Origin: JBFIHF01 sp964411125
GTDB taxonomy: Bacteria > Myxococcota_A > Bradymonadia > Bradymonadales > Bradymonadaceae
Direction of reading: 5' to 3'
Assembly: GCA_964411125.1 (NCBI GenBank)
Contig: CAYPJU010000104.1
Span: forward strand, 1 to 17,436
DNA: 17,436 nt
A program made the translations under genes and the position numbers. The notes below the pieces were generated by a model. It worked only from the letters and a program-made list of their open reading frames with translations, did not search any database and was not told where the DNA came from. Position 1 is the first letter of the stretch. Every line of letters starts with the position of its first letter. This document shows, piece after piece, positions 6,578 to 14,392 of this stretch.

Positions 6578-8446
6578 GATGACCCCCCACCCGTTACCAC
6601 CCGAAACGAAAATGCGCTCGGGCTCCACCCGCACGTTCGCCAATCGCGGAGCCTCCGCGGCCCACCGAAGCTGCCACTCGCGGCCGTCCCACGTCGCGTA
6701 CAGGCCGTTACCCCCGACGGCGACCACATCCATACGCGACGTCCCGTGGACCGCATGGAGATCCACGTCGCAATCGAGCGTCTCGAAAGTCCACCGCGTC
6801 CCGTCCCAGTGAGCGATCTTGCAGCCGTCCCCGACCGCCCAGACGTCGTCGGGTTCCGCGCCCCACACCCCGTTCAGTTTGCCAGTGAAGTCACCGAAGT
6901 CGACCTGCTCCAGCGCCCACGCGCTTCCGTCGAAACGCATCAGCTTCGGCTCGAACGTTCTGGGCGCCGAGGTCGACTTCGACCCCACCGCGAAGCCGCT
7001 CGTGGCCGAGGCCATCCAGACGTCGGTGTAGAGCCCCTCGGGTGCCTCCCACGTTCGCAGTCCCTCGTCGAACGAGAACGACATCGCCTTCGTGCCGACC
7101 AACCACCAGACGTCGCCGACCTTCGAAAGTGCTGCGAGTCCTCGCCCCACCTCCTTGCTGTCGCGAACTCCCGAGTTCCACCAGACCAACTCCTCGTAGT
7201 CGATCGCGAACACCGTATCGGTCGCCGTCGCCGTGGCGTCCCTGAGGTTTCGCGGAACGCCCTCGAGTTCGGTGACCTCGGTCACCAAGCCGCCTGACAG
7301 CAGTTGAACTCCTCGGGAAGCGGTCACGACCACCAACTCGTCTGGCGAAATCCGCTCGAACGCGACCGCGTTTCCCGTCCCGGTCGGCGTCCAGGGCGTG
7401 CAGCGATCGAATTCGAAGGAGGTCGTCTCCGTCACCTCGCCCCCGTCGACCGAGGCCGTGATTTCGCACGGTCCCGCCCCCAAGGACCGAACCAACATCG
7501 ACGCCGCAGGGTTGTCGGGGCTGACGTTGGGGGAGTCGATCGTCACGGACTCGATCCCGGCCGCGAAGATGCACGCCTGGGGCGTCGAGGTCGTCAGGGT
7601 CACCGGCAGCCACCCCTTGCAAGGGGCGGTCGGCACGCCGTCGAACGACAGTGAAAACGTCAGCCGACCGTCGCAACCGACCTCCGTGCTCTCGAGGTTC
7701 AGAGCATCGACGTCGCCCGGCTCGGCCACGACCAGCTCGAATGACAGGTCGGGGTCCGCCGACGAAGTTATCGGATAGGTTCCGGGAGCCTCGGGTGGAT
7801 CGATTCGAAACCGCCGCAACCCCGACTCTTCGATCTCGAGCTCCCCGACGTCGATGGGGAAGTAGTCGTAGCCCGCGAGCGACGTCTCTCCCGCCCGCAG
7901 CTCGTATTCGACGATGACCGACTCCCCCTGCGTCACCACGATCTGCCGGGCGTCGCGAAAGTCGGTCCCCTGCTTGCCGCATCCCGCCGTCAGCGCGACC
8001 GTGTCGACCTCGTGCGCCCGAAACTGCCCCGAAAGCTCGTAGTCCCCGCTGCTCGTCCCGACGTCGACCAGGACCGTCGACTCGCCTGCGCTCGTCGCCT
8101 CGAGCCGGACGATCCCGTAACCCCCGAGCGGCTCCGTAGACTCGACCGACATCGAATCGCCGTCGACCGTCGTCTGCAACGACTCGATCACCGAGCGCTC
8201 ACACGTCTGACGCTCGAAGTCGACGACCACCGTGCTCGGGATCTTTCCCCCGTAACCCCGAACCTTCGTCTCGGCGTCGGAGCACTCGTCGTAGACCGCC
8301 GCATCGAACCGCGCTCCGACGGCCACGTCGACCGCTTCGGCCGGAGACAGCCGCACCCCGGTCTCCCCAGACCCGCTCGACCGGACCTTGCAGCCGCCCG
8401 CCGCGACCAGGATCGCGACGACCCCGATGGTGCCTCTCCTTCGCAT
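6569..8446 (-). CDS. Exported lipoprotein with C-terminal propeller-like repeats
   Basis: The ATG at 8446 has AGGA four to five bases ahead and gives a signal peptide (MRRR, hydrophobic run, AAGGC), so this is a 625-residue probable lipoprotein. An in-frame start further upstream would bury the signal. The N-terminal half is beta-rich with Ig-like strands and scattered Cys. From about residue 380 come repeating segments with a W/H-G...DVWAVG pattern (GVWGAEPDDVWAVGDG, AVHGTSRMDVVAVGGNG, DVWMASATSGFAVGSK). These are characteristic of beta-propeller-like repeats in myxobacterial secreted proteins. No enzyme motif is seen. A binding or scaffold role at the cell surface is inference. It converges with the upstream lipoprotein gene across the REP hairpin at 6543, and shares strand with the Kazal gene. 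Confidence 0.85.
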   Translation of the reverse strand: MRRRGTIGVVAILVAAGGCKVRSSGSGETGVRLSPAEAVDVAVGARFDAAVYDECSDAETKVRGYGGKIPSTVVVDFERQTCERSVIESLQTTVDGDSMSVESTEPLGGYGIVRLEATSAGESTVLVDVGTSSGDYELSGQFRAHEVDTVALTAGCGKQGTDFRDARQIVVTQGESVIVEYELRAGETSLAGYDYFPIDVGELEIEESGLRRFRIDPPEAPGTYPITSSADPDLSFELVVAEPGDVDALNLESTEVGCDGRLTFSLSFDGVPTAPCKGWLPVTLTTSTPQACIFAAGIESVTIDSPNVSPDNPAASMLVRSLGAGPCEITASVDGGEVTETTSFEFDRCTPWTPTGTGNAVAFERISPDELVVVTASRGVQLLSGGLVTEVTELEGVPRNLRDATATATDTVFAIDYEELVWWNSGVRDSKEVGRGLAALSKVGDVWWLVGTKAMSFSFDEGLRTWEAPEGLYTDVWMASATSGFAVGSKSTSAPRTFEPKLMRFDGSAWALEQVDFGDFTGKLNGVWGAEPDDVWAVGDGCKIAHWDGTRWTFETLDCDVDLHAVHGTSRMDVVAVGGNGLYATWDGREWQLRWAAEAPRLANVRVEPERIFVSGGNGWGVIER

Positions 8447-8582
8447 GTTTCCTGCCCAACTGGTTGAATTGACCCAGCTTAGCAGGTTCTCCGATGCCGA
8501 AGAAACGCGCGGATCCGTCGGATCGCGCACTGCCCCCAACGGCCATGCACCGACCGCACGTCGTCGTTCTCAGAAAATCGTC

Positions 8583-8627
8583 GGGGTCCAGGGGAGAATC
8601 CCCTGGCGGGGTTTGGGGCGGAGCCCC
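8583..8627. repeat. Paired GC hairpins with four G-tracts
   Basis: CCAGGGGA/TCCCCTGG (8588-8606, loop GAA) is followed by GGGGC/GCCCC (8615-8627, loop GGA). Four GGGG runs start at 8583, 8591, 8608 and 8615, so a G-quadruplex is also possible on the plus strand. Similar GGGGTTTGGGGC-type double hairpins are, from memory, scattered through many high-GC genomes. The position is between two minus-strand genes, where it may act as a transcript end or a processing site. Confidence 0.6.
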
Positions 8628-8638
8628 ATCGTAGCCTG

Positions 8639-8687
8639 CCCGCTACCCGCTACCCGCTGACCGCTAACCGCGAACCGCGAACCGCTA
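8639..8687 (+). repeat. Seven tandem heptamers, CCCGCTA type
   Basis: Seven consecutive 7-base units run for exactly 49 bases: CCCGCTA twice, CCCGCTG, ACCGCTA, ACCGCGA twice, ACCGCTA. The last three bases (8685-8687) are the TAG stop of the minus-strand Kazal gene. The tract therefore forms the immediate 3' untranslated sequence of that gene. Confidence 0.8.
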
Positions 8688-9668
8688 GCACGGCCCGTCG
8701 TGGTCGTACCCGACCCCAGCCGCCCCGAGGTAGCAGTTGTTGCTGTACGTTCGTCCGTCGCACCCGCAGACGGGGTCGTAGTACGCGGGGCAGAAGATCG
8801 GCTCGTCCGAAACGCAGACGCCCGCGGCGTCGGCAATGTTGCACGCGGTTCCCGCGTAGCTGCACTTCAGGCCCTCGCCGCATTCGAGCGCCGCAATGCC
8901 GCCGCAGGTCGCACCTTCGGGCTGTCCCTGCCGTTCGCACTCACCTTCGTACAACGTGTCCACGCCCAGCGCCGCCGCGGTGCAACGGTTAGAGTACGTC
9001 TGCTCGTCGCAGCCGCACACTGGACGATACTCCCGCGAGCAAGCCTGCGGAATCGGAGCGCAAACGCCCGGCCCGTCCGCTCGCCCGCAGATGTTCGCGT
9101 CCGGCCAGTCGCAATATTCGCCCTCGCCGCACGGAGCGAGCCCGCGCGACCCACACGCCTGAGGCTCGGGTTCCGCACAGGTACCACCGTCGCACATCGC
9201 CTCGATCTGGTAGGTCGCCGACACCGGCGAGCTCCACGCCGCATATTCGTACGTCGTCACGAGCGCGAGGTACCGTCCGCCGTCGGCCGTGAACTGAAGG
9301 CACGAATCCAACGCCCCGCCGCAGTCATCGTTGCCGTCCACGAAGGCCCAACCGTCCGCCTGCTCGCGGTAGAGCAGCAGGTACAGGTCGTCCCCGTCCC
9401 GCGACGGAACGTCCAGAAACAGCTCGCTGCCGGCCTCCGGCGTCATCGTCCACAGATGGTACCCGGTGCCGCCCGGCAGCCATGCCTCGCGCCGGTCGTC
9501 GATCCCGATGTTCCCCTGGTAGGTCGAATACGGACTACCGTCCGCCTTCGAGTCCCCGGCGAGCTCCACCTGCAGCGGCTCCGCCATTTCCGTTTTGGTC
9601 TCCGGCGTTTCCCCACAGCCGAACGAGACCAGTGAACCAACCACCATCCACGCCTTCATTGTACGCAT
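8685..9668 (-). CDS. Exported lipoprotein with two Kazal-type inhibitor domains
   Basis: This 327-residue secreted protein carries two Kazal serine-protease-inhibitor domains at about residues 210-244 and 293-327. Both have the PVCGCD.xTYSNxC core and family Cys spacing. Each is preceded by a shorter Cys-rich stretch (EGEYCDWP...CG, EGLKC...C). Residues of about 50-150 look like a bacterial pre-peptidase C-terminal (PPC)-like beta domain (GSELFLDVPSRDGDDLYLLL). The ATG at 9668 was chosen for its GGAGGTAGGG ribosome site; it begins a signal peptide with K/R residues and a relaxed lipobox (SFGC). The protein probably sits in the outer envelope and may block foreign or own extracellular proteases, which would suit a predatory or competitive lifestyle (inference). 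The reactive-site loops cannot be assigned to a target from sequence alone. Confidence 0.9.
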   Translation of the reverse strand: MRTMKAWMVVGSLVSFGCGETPETKTEMAEPLQVELAGDSKADGSPYSTYQGNIGIDDRREAWLPGGTGYHLWTMTPEAGSELFLDVPSRDGDDLYLLLYREQADGWAFVDGNDDCGGALDSCLQFTADGGRYLALVTTYEYAAWSSPVSATYQIEAMCDGGTCAEPEPQACGSRGLAPCGEGEYCDWPDANICGRADGPGVCAPIPQACSREYRPVCGCDEQTYSNRCTAAALGVDTLYEGECERQGQPEGATCGGIAALECGEGLKCSYAGTACNIADAAGVCVSDEPIFCPAYYDPVCGCDGRTYSNNCYLGAAGVGYDHDGPC

Positions 9669-9753
9669 TTTCCCTACCTCCATGATTTGAGCGCTATCTA
9701 CTCAATCCCACCGCAAGAAACAAGGCCCTGCGGGGTCGGCGAACCCTGATTCC

Positions 9754-9928
9754 GGTGGGCGGGCTTCCAGCCCGGCTGATAGTCGGTGGGCGGGCTTCCA
9801 GCCCGGCTGGTAGTCGGTGGGCGGGCTTCCAGCCCGGCTGGTAGTCGGTGGGCGGGCTTCCAGCCCGGCTGGCAGTCGGTGGGCGGGCTTCCAGCCCGGC
9901 TGGCAGTCGGTGGGCGGGCTTCCAGCCC
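9754..9928 (+). repeat. REP-like array, six units before the gap, period 31
   Basis: Units beginning GGTGGGCGGGCTTCCAGC start at 9754, 9785, 9816, 9847, 9878 and 9909, exactly 31 bases apart. The spacer is GGCTGRTAGTC or GGCTGGCAGTC, and the array runs into the N gap. The stretch 9669-10276 is otherwise free of genes. Confidence 0.9.
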
Positions 9929-10028
9929 NNNNNNNNNNNNNNNNNNNNNNNNNNNNNNNNNNNNNNNNNNNNNNNNNNNNNNNNNNNNNNNNNNNNNNNN
10001 NNNNNNNNNNNNNNNNNNNNNNNNNNNN
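9929..10028. other. Assembly gap of 100 N
   Basis: There are exactly 100 N, the usual placeholder for a scaffold gap of unknown size. It lies inside a tandem array, so the true number of repeat units is unknown and the array was probably what broke the assembly. Confidence 0.97.
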
Positions 10029-10039
10029 GACCCTGATTC

Positions 10040-10085
10040 GGTGGGCGGGCTTCCAGCCCGACCCTGATTCGGTGGGCGGGCTTCC
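10040..10085 (+). repeat. REP-like array continued after the gap
   Basis: One full unit starts at 10040, then one truncated at GGTGGGCGGGCTTCC starts at 10071, again 31 bases apart. The spacer here is GACCCTGATTC, unlike the spacers before the gap but like the flank before the first unit (ACCCTGATTC at 9743-9752). Confidence 0.85.
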
Positions 10086-10133
10086 TGAGTCCCCTGATAG
10101 AAAGGAACTTCGCCGTACGTAGCACTACACCCT

Positions 10134-10253
10134 GCCGGCGTCAGCCGGCGTGCGACGCGCAGCGTCGCCGGTCACCGCACCCGCGAGGGTGCGGCGAGGT
10201 TTGCGGCGAGCGCGAGGATGCTGCGAGGTGCCGCGCGCCTTTCGTGGCGCGGC
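10134..10253. repeat. Cluster of consecutive GC hairpins
   Basis: GCCGGC/GCCGGC (10134-10149, loop GTCA), GCGACGC/GCGTCGC (10152-10168, loop GCA) and CCGCACCC/GGGTGCGG (10175-10194, loop GCGA) follow each other with gaps of two to six bases. A looser pairing GCCGCGC/GCGCGGC spans 10230-10253. It lies just downstream of the 3' end of the minus-strand gene ending at 10277. It could be a further repeat family, a structured 3' end, or both. No open frame of note crosses it. Confidence 0.65.
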
Positions 10254-10276
10254 GCTCCGTCGCCGCGCGCCTTCGC

Positions 10277-12751
10277 TCACTCTTCTTGCCGCCGCCACCC
10301 GTCGTGAAGGGTCTTGCTCCGACAGTGCGGTGACGTCGAATCAGCCGACGAAAAGTCCGCTACCGCATCGAAGTCTGCCTGCACGAGCACATGATTCGGC
10401 GGGTCCTCCCCATCCAGCAGAATCCCCGTGAAATGGCCGATGAAGCTCCCATTCTCGTCGACCTTCAGCGTGAGTGACCCCGCGCGCTCCTCCGTCGAGA
10501 ACGGCGTCCCCGCAGCGATCAACGACGCCGGGTACACGCCGTCGGTGAGCCGGTCCGGACCGCTCCACATCATGATGAACCGGTTCGACCACTGCGCCTG
10601 GTACTCCCACCCCGAAGCGCTCGCGGCGCGCGTCAGCGTCAGCGAATACTGAAAACTCCCGCCCGCAACTCCCGGACCGTTGGACCTGAAGAACGCCCGG
10701 CAGGCACACTCCCCCACGAAGATGTCGAGGGCAGCCGCCCACATTCGATCCTCCCCCAACTCCGCGAGCACTTTGATCTCGAATGTCTCGCCCGACTCTC
10801 CCACGCTGGGAGCGTTGAACATCACCTCCTCGCCCGAGGTGGCCGATAGGTTGCTCCCCGTCCAGGTGATCGTCGCCCCCGCGGGCGCCGCCGCCCACAG
10901 CTTCACGGACTCACCTTCCCGCACGCACGGCAGGCTCGGTCCGACGGTCAAACCATCGAGGAGGAAGATCGCCTGCACCCTCCGACTGGGCGCATTCGGC
11001 TCCCCGCGGAGCCCGCCGTTCGATAGCGGTGTCACCCCGACGACGTGCGGAAACTCCGCTTCTTCGGCGGGCACGGTGACGTCCACTACTCCGGTGGCCT
11101 CGAACGTCTCGAACCGCCCCGTCCCCATCGGCGGCAACCACTCGAGCGCCGGATTCAGCGCCCCGAACACCTCGTACTTCACCAGGTGCGTCGTTCCAGG
11201 CAGCACCACCTTGATCGTCGGATCGAGAAAGACCGAGATCGCCTGCACGTTCACCGGAAGCTCCGTCGACACGACCGCTCCCGGAAACTTCTCGAGCTTC
11301 GGCACGATGTTGATCAGGTCCTCACCCACCTTCAGCGGCCGAACCCCGAGGCCTCCATCCACCTCCACCCCCAGACTTCGGTCCGTCGTCGAGATCAGGT
11401 CGACGTACTCGAGCGATGTCAGACGCGCCAACACCGGTTCGCTCGACGCAGTGAAATCGATCGACTCGCCACTATCCGTCGCGATCTGCGACGTGAGCAT
11501 CGCCACGAAGTTTCTCAAGGTGTCGTCGACGACGACGCCCAACCCGTCAAACTTGGGAACCGCGCCGGCCAAGAGCTTTTCGCCCGCCCCAACGACTCCA
11601 ATGACGCTGGCGACCTGAAGCAACAATTGGGCAATGCGTCCGGATATGTTGAACGGCGGTCCGGGCCTCGCTACGACCTCTACCGCGATCCCTTTCTCAC
11701 CTTCGAAGTCTTCCTCGAACTCGAGATTGGCCGGAGTGACGAAAATCTCCGAAAGCTTCTCGGGCTGCGTGGCACAGTGATACGCAGCGTGGAACTTTGA
11801 TATGACGCTCACTGTAGTGAATGCGATGATCGCGGCGCCCCCCACCGTGCCTGCCCCGGAGGACGCGATGTTCGCGATGTCCAGAAGCTCGTCTCCGTAG
11901 GCGCGCACCACGTTGCAGGATGGACGGCCGCACTCTTTCATTGTTTCGCTGAGACCCTCCTGGTCATACTCCCTGCGTTTCTCTGCGAACAGGCACCCGG
12001 CAACCGTCGTTATCGCCCCAGGATCAACGGGCGTCGTAGGGACCAGCCCGGTCGCTCCTGAACGACTTTGCGACGAGGCCATCAGTGCCGAGAGAACTCT
12101 GAGGTCCTCCTCCTCCATCGTCTCGAGCAGCGGTCTTACCGAATATTCACTGCCGACCAGCAAATAGGCTGACAAGACCCACGGGAGCGCGGCCGGGTCT
12201 TCGATATCGACTTCCAGCCGTTCGTCCGATGGGACGACGCGCCCCGCAGCGTCCTCGAGTGTCATCCCGAAAGGCTCCAACTCCGCCGTGGTCGAAGCTA
12301 TCAGCCCATTGACCGCCGCTTCGGCGTCGAAAGCCTCAGCCGAAAGCGCCGAAACTTCGAGTTCGGCGGCTTCACAAGCTTCCACGCCATCGGTGAACTG
12401 TAGGGCGACCGAGCCCCCTTCAAACGGGTCCGTAGCTCCGATCGGTACCTGGAAAAAGTCTCCATTGGCATCTGTGAAAATCGTGGCCAACGAAACGTGT
12501 CCCTCCGGTGTCACCAAACGAAGAATTCCGTCTTCCAACGCTGGTAGCTCGCCTTCGATCCGTACGCCTTCCATTGGCGCACTGACCTTCCGATCCAACG
12601 AAACCTGGCAGTCGAGAGTCGCCGGCAGCACGCCAGAGAAAGCCCCGGAGTCTGGCATCGGACCCGCATCCCGCCCGACCGAATCTACGTCCTTCCCCCG
12701 ACAGCCGAGAATGACCGCCGCCCCCAAGAACAACCACATCAACTTGCTCAT
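10277..12751 (-). CDS. Large exported lipoprotein, unknown function
   Basis: This is an 824-residue protein. The start at 12751 gives MSK, a hydrophobic run and the lipobox ILGC, then a short acidic tether; GAGGGG lies just ahead, although an ATG six codons upstream is also open. The mature part begins with a beta-rich carboxypeptidase-regulatory-like segment (GHVSLATIFTDANGDFFQVP). It continues with a long mixed region containing several Cys pairs and two hydrophobic stretches (GTVGGAAIIAFTTVSVI, LLLQVASVIGVVGAGEKLL), then an Ig-like segment (GESVKLWAAAPAGATITWTG). It ends with a beta-rich domain related in style to the other lipoproteins here (ENGSFIGHFTGILLDG). I recognise no family for the whole. 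It faces away from the membrane protein gene at 12829, with only 77 bases for both promoters. Confidence 0.85.
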   Translation of the reverse strand: MSKLMWLFLGAAVILGCRGKDVDSVGRDAGPMPDSGAFSGVLPATLDCQVSLDRKVSAPMEGVRIEGELPALEDGILRLVTPEGHVSLATIFTDANGDFFQVPIGATDPFEGGSVALQFTDGVEACEAAELEVSALSAEAFDAEAAVNGLIASTTAELEPFGMTLEDAAGRVVPSDERLEVDIEDPAALPWVLSAYLLVGSEYSVRPLLETMEEEDLRVLSALMASSQSRSGATGLVPTTPVDPGAITTVAGCLFAEKRREYDQEGLSETMKECGRPSCNVVRAYGDELLDIANIASSGAGTVGGAAIIAFTTVSVISKFHAAYHCATQPEKLSEIFVTPANLEFEEDFEGEKGIAVEVVARPGPPFNISGRIAQLLLQVASVIGVVGAGEKLLAGAVPKFDGLGVVVDDTLRNFVAMLTSQIATDSGESIDFTASSEPVLARLTSLEYVDLISTTDRSLGVEVDGGLGVRPLKVGEDLINIVPKLEKFPGAVVSTELPVNVQAISVFLDPTIKVVLPGTTHLVKYEVFGALNPALEWLPPMGTGRFETFEATGVVDVTVPAEEAEFPHVVGVTPLSNGGLRGEPNAPSRRVQAIFLLDGLTVGPSLPCVREGESVKLWAAAPAGATITWTGSNLSATSGEEVMFNAPSVGESGETFEIKVLAELGEDRMWAAALDIFVGECACRAFFRSNGPGVAGGSFQYSLTLTRAASASGWEYQAQWSNRFIMMWSGPDRLTDGVYPASLIAAGTPFSTEERAGSLTLKVDENGSFIGHFTGILLDGEDPPNHVLVQADFDAVADFSSADSTSPHCRSKTLHDGWRRQEE

Positions 12752-12828
12752 GACCCCTCGTCGCCCCAAGATGAATCTTCACCTTCTCAGGTCTCGCCAA
12801 CCTCCTCAACTGCTGAGGTCAGATACTC

Positions 12829-13428
12829 GTGCCCTGGTTCTTCACGTTAATCAGCAACGCACTACGCTTCGTAGCAACCCCGCTGCTGGTGTTCGATCTT
12901 CTCTTCGGAATGGGCCTTCTCGCCGCGGAGCTAGGAGTCTGGGCCGGCTTCGTGGCGATCGTTCTAGCCACGTTCCTCCTCGGCTTCGAAACGGTCCTAC
13001 CCCGCTTCGTCGATTTTTCGCGGTTCCCCCGCCAACTCTTCCTCTTTCGCGTCATCGCGTTCGTCCTCGGTCTCGCCGGCTTCTATCTGGTGCTCACCAC
13101 CCCCTGGCTTCAGGAGAACCGACTCGCCTGGCGCGCCGGTGATTCCCTCATCCAGGAGTTGTGCGAGGGACACCTGCCGGAGGACCACCCGATGCTCGAC
13201 GAAGAATCGCCGGCCCCCAACGAGATCGCCAGAGTATGGGACGCCGAGACCGAACACAGTCGGGCTTTCGCCTGCGAAGCAAACGAACCGCGGCGGCGTC
13301 TTCCCCGGCCCCCGACGGACGGGCCTCACGCCGGCACCGGCTGGTACTGCGGCACGCGAGGACTTCTGAAGATCTGCGTGGAGCAAAAGGGCTCCCAGAC
13401 TTTCGTCCTTCGCCACTTCGGCAACTGA
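12829..13428 (+). CDS. Small membrane protein with three helices
   Basis: This 199-residue protein has three hydrophobic segments in its first 95 residues (FVATPLLVFDLLFGMGLLAA, VWAGFVAIVLATFLLGF, FRVIAFVLGLAGFYLVLTT). A soluble C-terminal half follows with four Cys (CEGHLPEDHP, FACEAN, GWYCGTRGLLKICVE), which could form disulfides if outside the cytoplasm. The start is a GTG with GAGG ten bases ahead, inside a weak hairpin (CCTCA/TGAGG, 12804-12818), so the exact start is uncertain. No family is recognised. A perfect heptamer tract begins six bases after its TGA. Confidence 0.75.
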   Translation: MPWFFTLISNALRFVATPLLVFDLLFGMGLLAAELGVWAGFVAIVLATFLLGFETVLPRFVDFSRFPRQLFLFRVIAFVLGLAGFYLVLTTPWLQENRLAWRAGDSLIQELCEGHLPEDHPMLDEESPAPNEIARVWDAETEHSRAFACEANEPRRRLPRPPTDGPHAGTGWYCGTRGLLKICVEQKGSQTFVLRHFGN

Positions 13429-13433
13429 CGCCG

Positions 13434-13503
13434 CCGCCCGCCGCCCGCCGCCTGCCGCCTGCCGCCTGCCGCCTGCCGCCTGCCGCCTGCCGCCTGCCGC
13501 CTG
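13434..13503 (+). repeat. Ten tandem heptamers, CCGCCTG type
   Basis: Two CCGCCCG units followed by eight identical CCGCCTG units make 70 bases with no interruption. The tract starts six bases after the stop of the membrane protein gene and ends eleven bases before the ATG of the next. Eight identical units point to recent slippage expansion. Confidence 0.92.
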
Positions 13504-13513
13504 CGCTACGTGG

Positions 13514-14257
13514 ATGCCCTACGATAGCCCGACCGACCTGCCAAGCCCCGGCGTACCCGCCCTGATTGAGACTACGACAGTGAACGAGATGACATCGCTA
13601 CCCCTTGCCGACCTGTTCGACCCGCCAGAGGGCTTCAACGCCCCGGTAGGGGCGCACGAGGGCGCCGATTTCGCGAGACAGTTCGGGGATGATTTCGCTT
13701 CGTACTGGCGAGCCTGCCCACGGGCAGACCACATGCTCTACGTCGCCGGGTGGCACGACATCGACCTCCGCGGCGTGCTCGTCGGGGGCGTAGCGGTCGT
13801 CCAGCAGTGCGTCGACCTCTTGCCCCCCGACGACACCGCACGGTCGGAGTTCGATCTGCTGAGGCGTTGGCTACCTTCGAACATCGAGAGTCGGTCCGTG
13901 GAATGGAAAGACACGTTTGAGGAAGATTACCTGATGGAACACTTTGGCTCGGGGCGCCACGAGGCCCAGAGCGCGGTGTCCGCCCTGGTCTCGGTGGCGA
14001 AGTATGGCCGCAACCTCGGGCCGGCACTCCCGGCGCTGATGGCTCAAATCGCCACCTGGCCAGTCCGTTCACAGCTCCCGCAGCGGTGGGCCCTAGAACC
14101 ACGCTCGCTCGAGATGCTCGCCGATTTCGCCCGAATCCTTCGAAGCGAAGTCGATGCCGCAGTCATCGAGGCTGCGCACGGTCCGCGTTTCATGCCCGAC
14201 AACTGGGCCGACGCGAAACTGCGGTGGCCGGAGATGTTCGACCGCTCCCGCGAGTGA
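13514..14257 (+). CDS. Helical cytoplasmic protein, unknown function
   Basis: This 247-residue protein has no signal peptide or membrane segment. The first 25 residues are Pro/Thr-rich and neither ATG 13514 nor GTG 13580 / ATG 13589 has a clear ribosome site; translation may start at 13589 (MTSLPLADLFDPPEGF). A segment near residues 60-115 (WRACPRADHMLYVAG ... GGVAVVQQCVDLLP) resembles the W..C.R.D.hL.hAg pattern of small helical proteins found in multiple copies in myxobacteria and planctomycetes, some with immunity-like annotation. That link is from memory and weak. The rest is predicted mostly helical, ending FMPDNWADAKLRWPEMFDRS. No function is claimed. Confidence 0.68.
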   Translation: MPYDSPTDLPSPGVPALIETTTVNEMTSLPLADLFDPPEGFNAPVGAHEGADFARQFGDDFASYWRACPRADHMLYVAGWHDIDLRGVLVGGVAVVQQCVDLLPPDDTARSEFDLLRRWLPSNIESRSVEWKDTFEEDYLMEHFGSGRHEAQSAVSALVSVAKYGRNLGPALPALMAQIATWPVRSQLPQRWALEPRSLEMLADFARILRSEVDAAVIEAAHGPRFMPDNWADAKLRWPEMFDRSRE

Positions 14258-14372
14258 GGCACCCGAGGGGCCCACCGACACTCTGACGACCAGGGCGACA
14301 GTCGGTGACCGCCGCCGACGTGAGGCGCGTGATACGTCCTATTCCAGAGTTGCTGGAACTGAGGCCACAGCC

Positions 14373-14381
14373 TGATACGAT
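14373..14381 (+). promoter_or_regulatory. Possible extended -10 promoter for the riboswitch
   Basis: TGATACGAT fits the extended -10 pattern TGnTAnnnT. It would place the transcript start near 14388, a few bases before the first riboswitch stem at 14393. No good -35 box at normal spacing is seen, which is tolerated with an extended -10. Confidence 0.4.
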
Positions 14382-14392
14382 GAGGGGGCCAT

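Noticed and set aside
9754..10085. CRISPR array (regular repeats with a fixed period)
   Set aside because: The spacers are only about 6-11 bases and nearly identical to each other, the repeat is itself the hairpin, and no cas genes are present. It is a tandem REP-like array.
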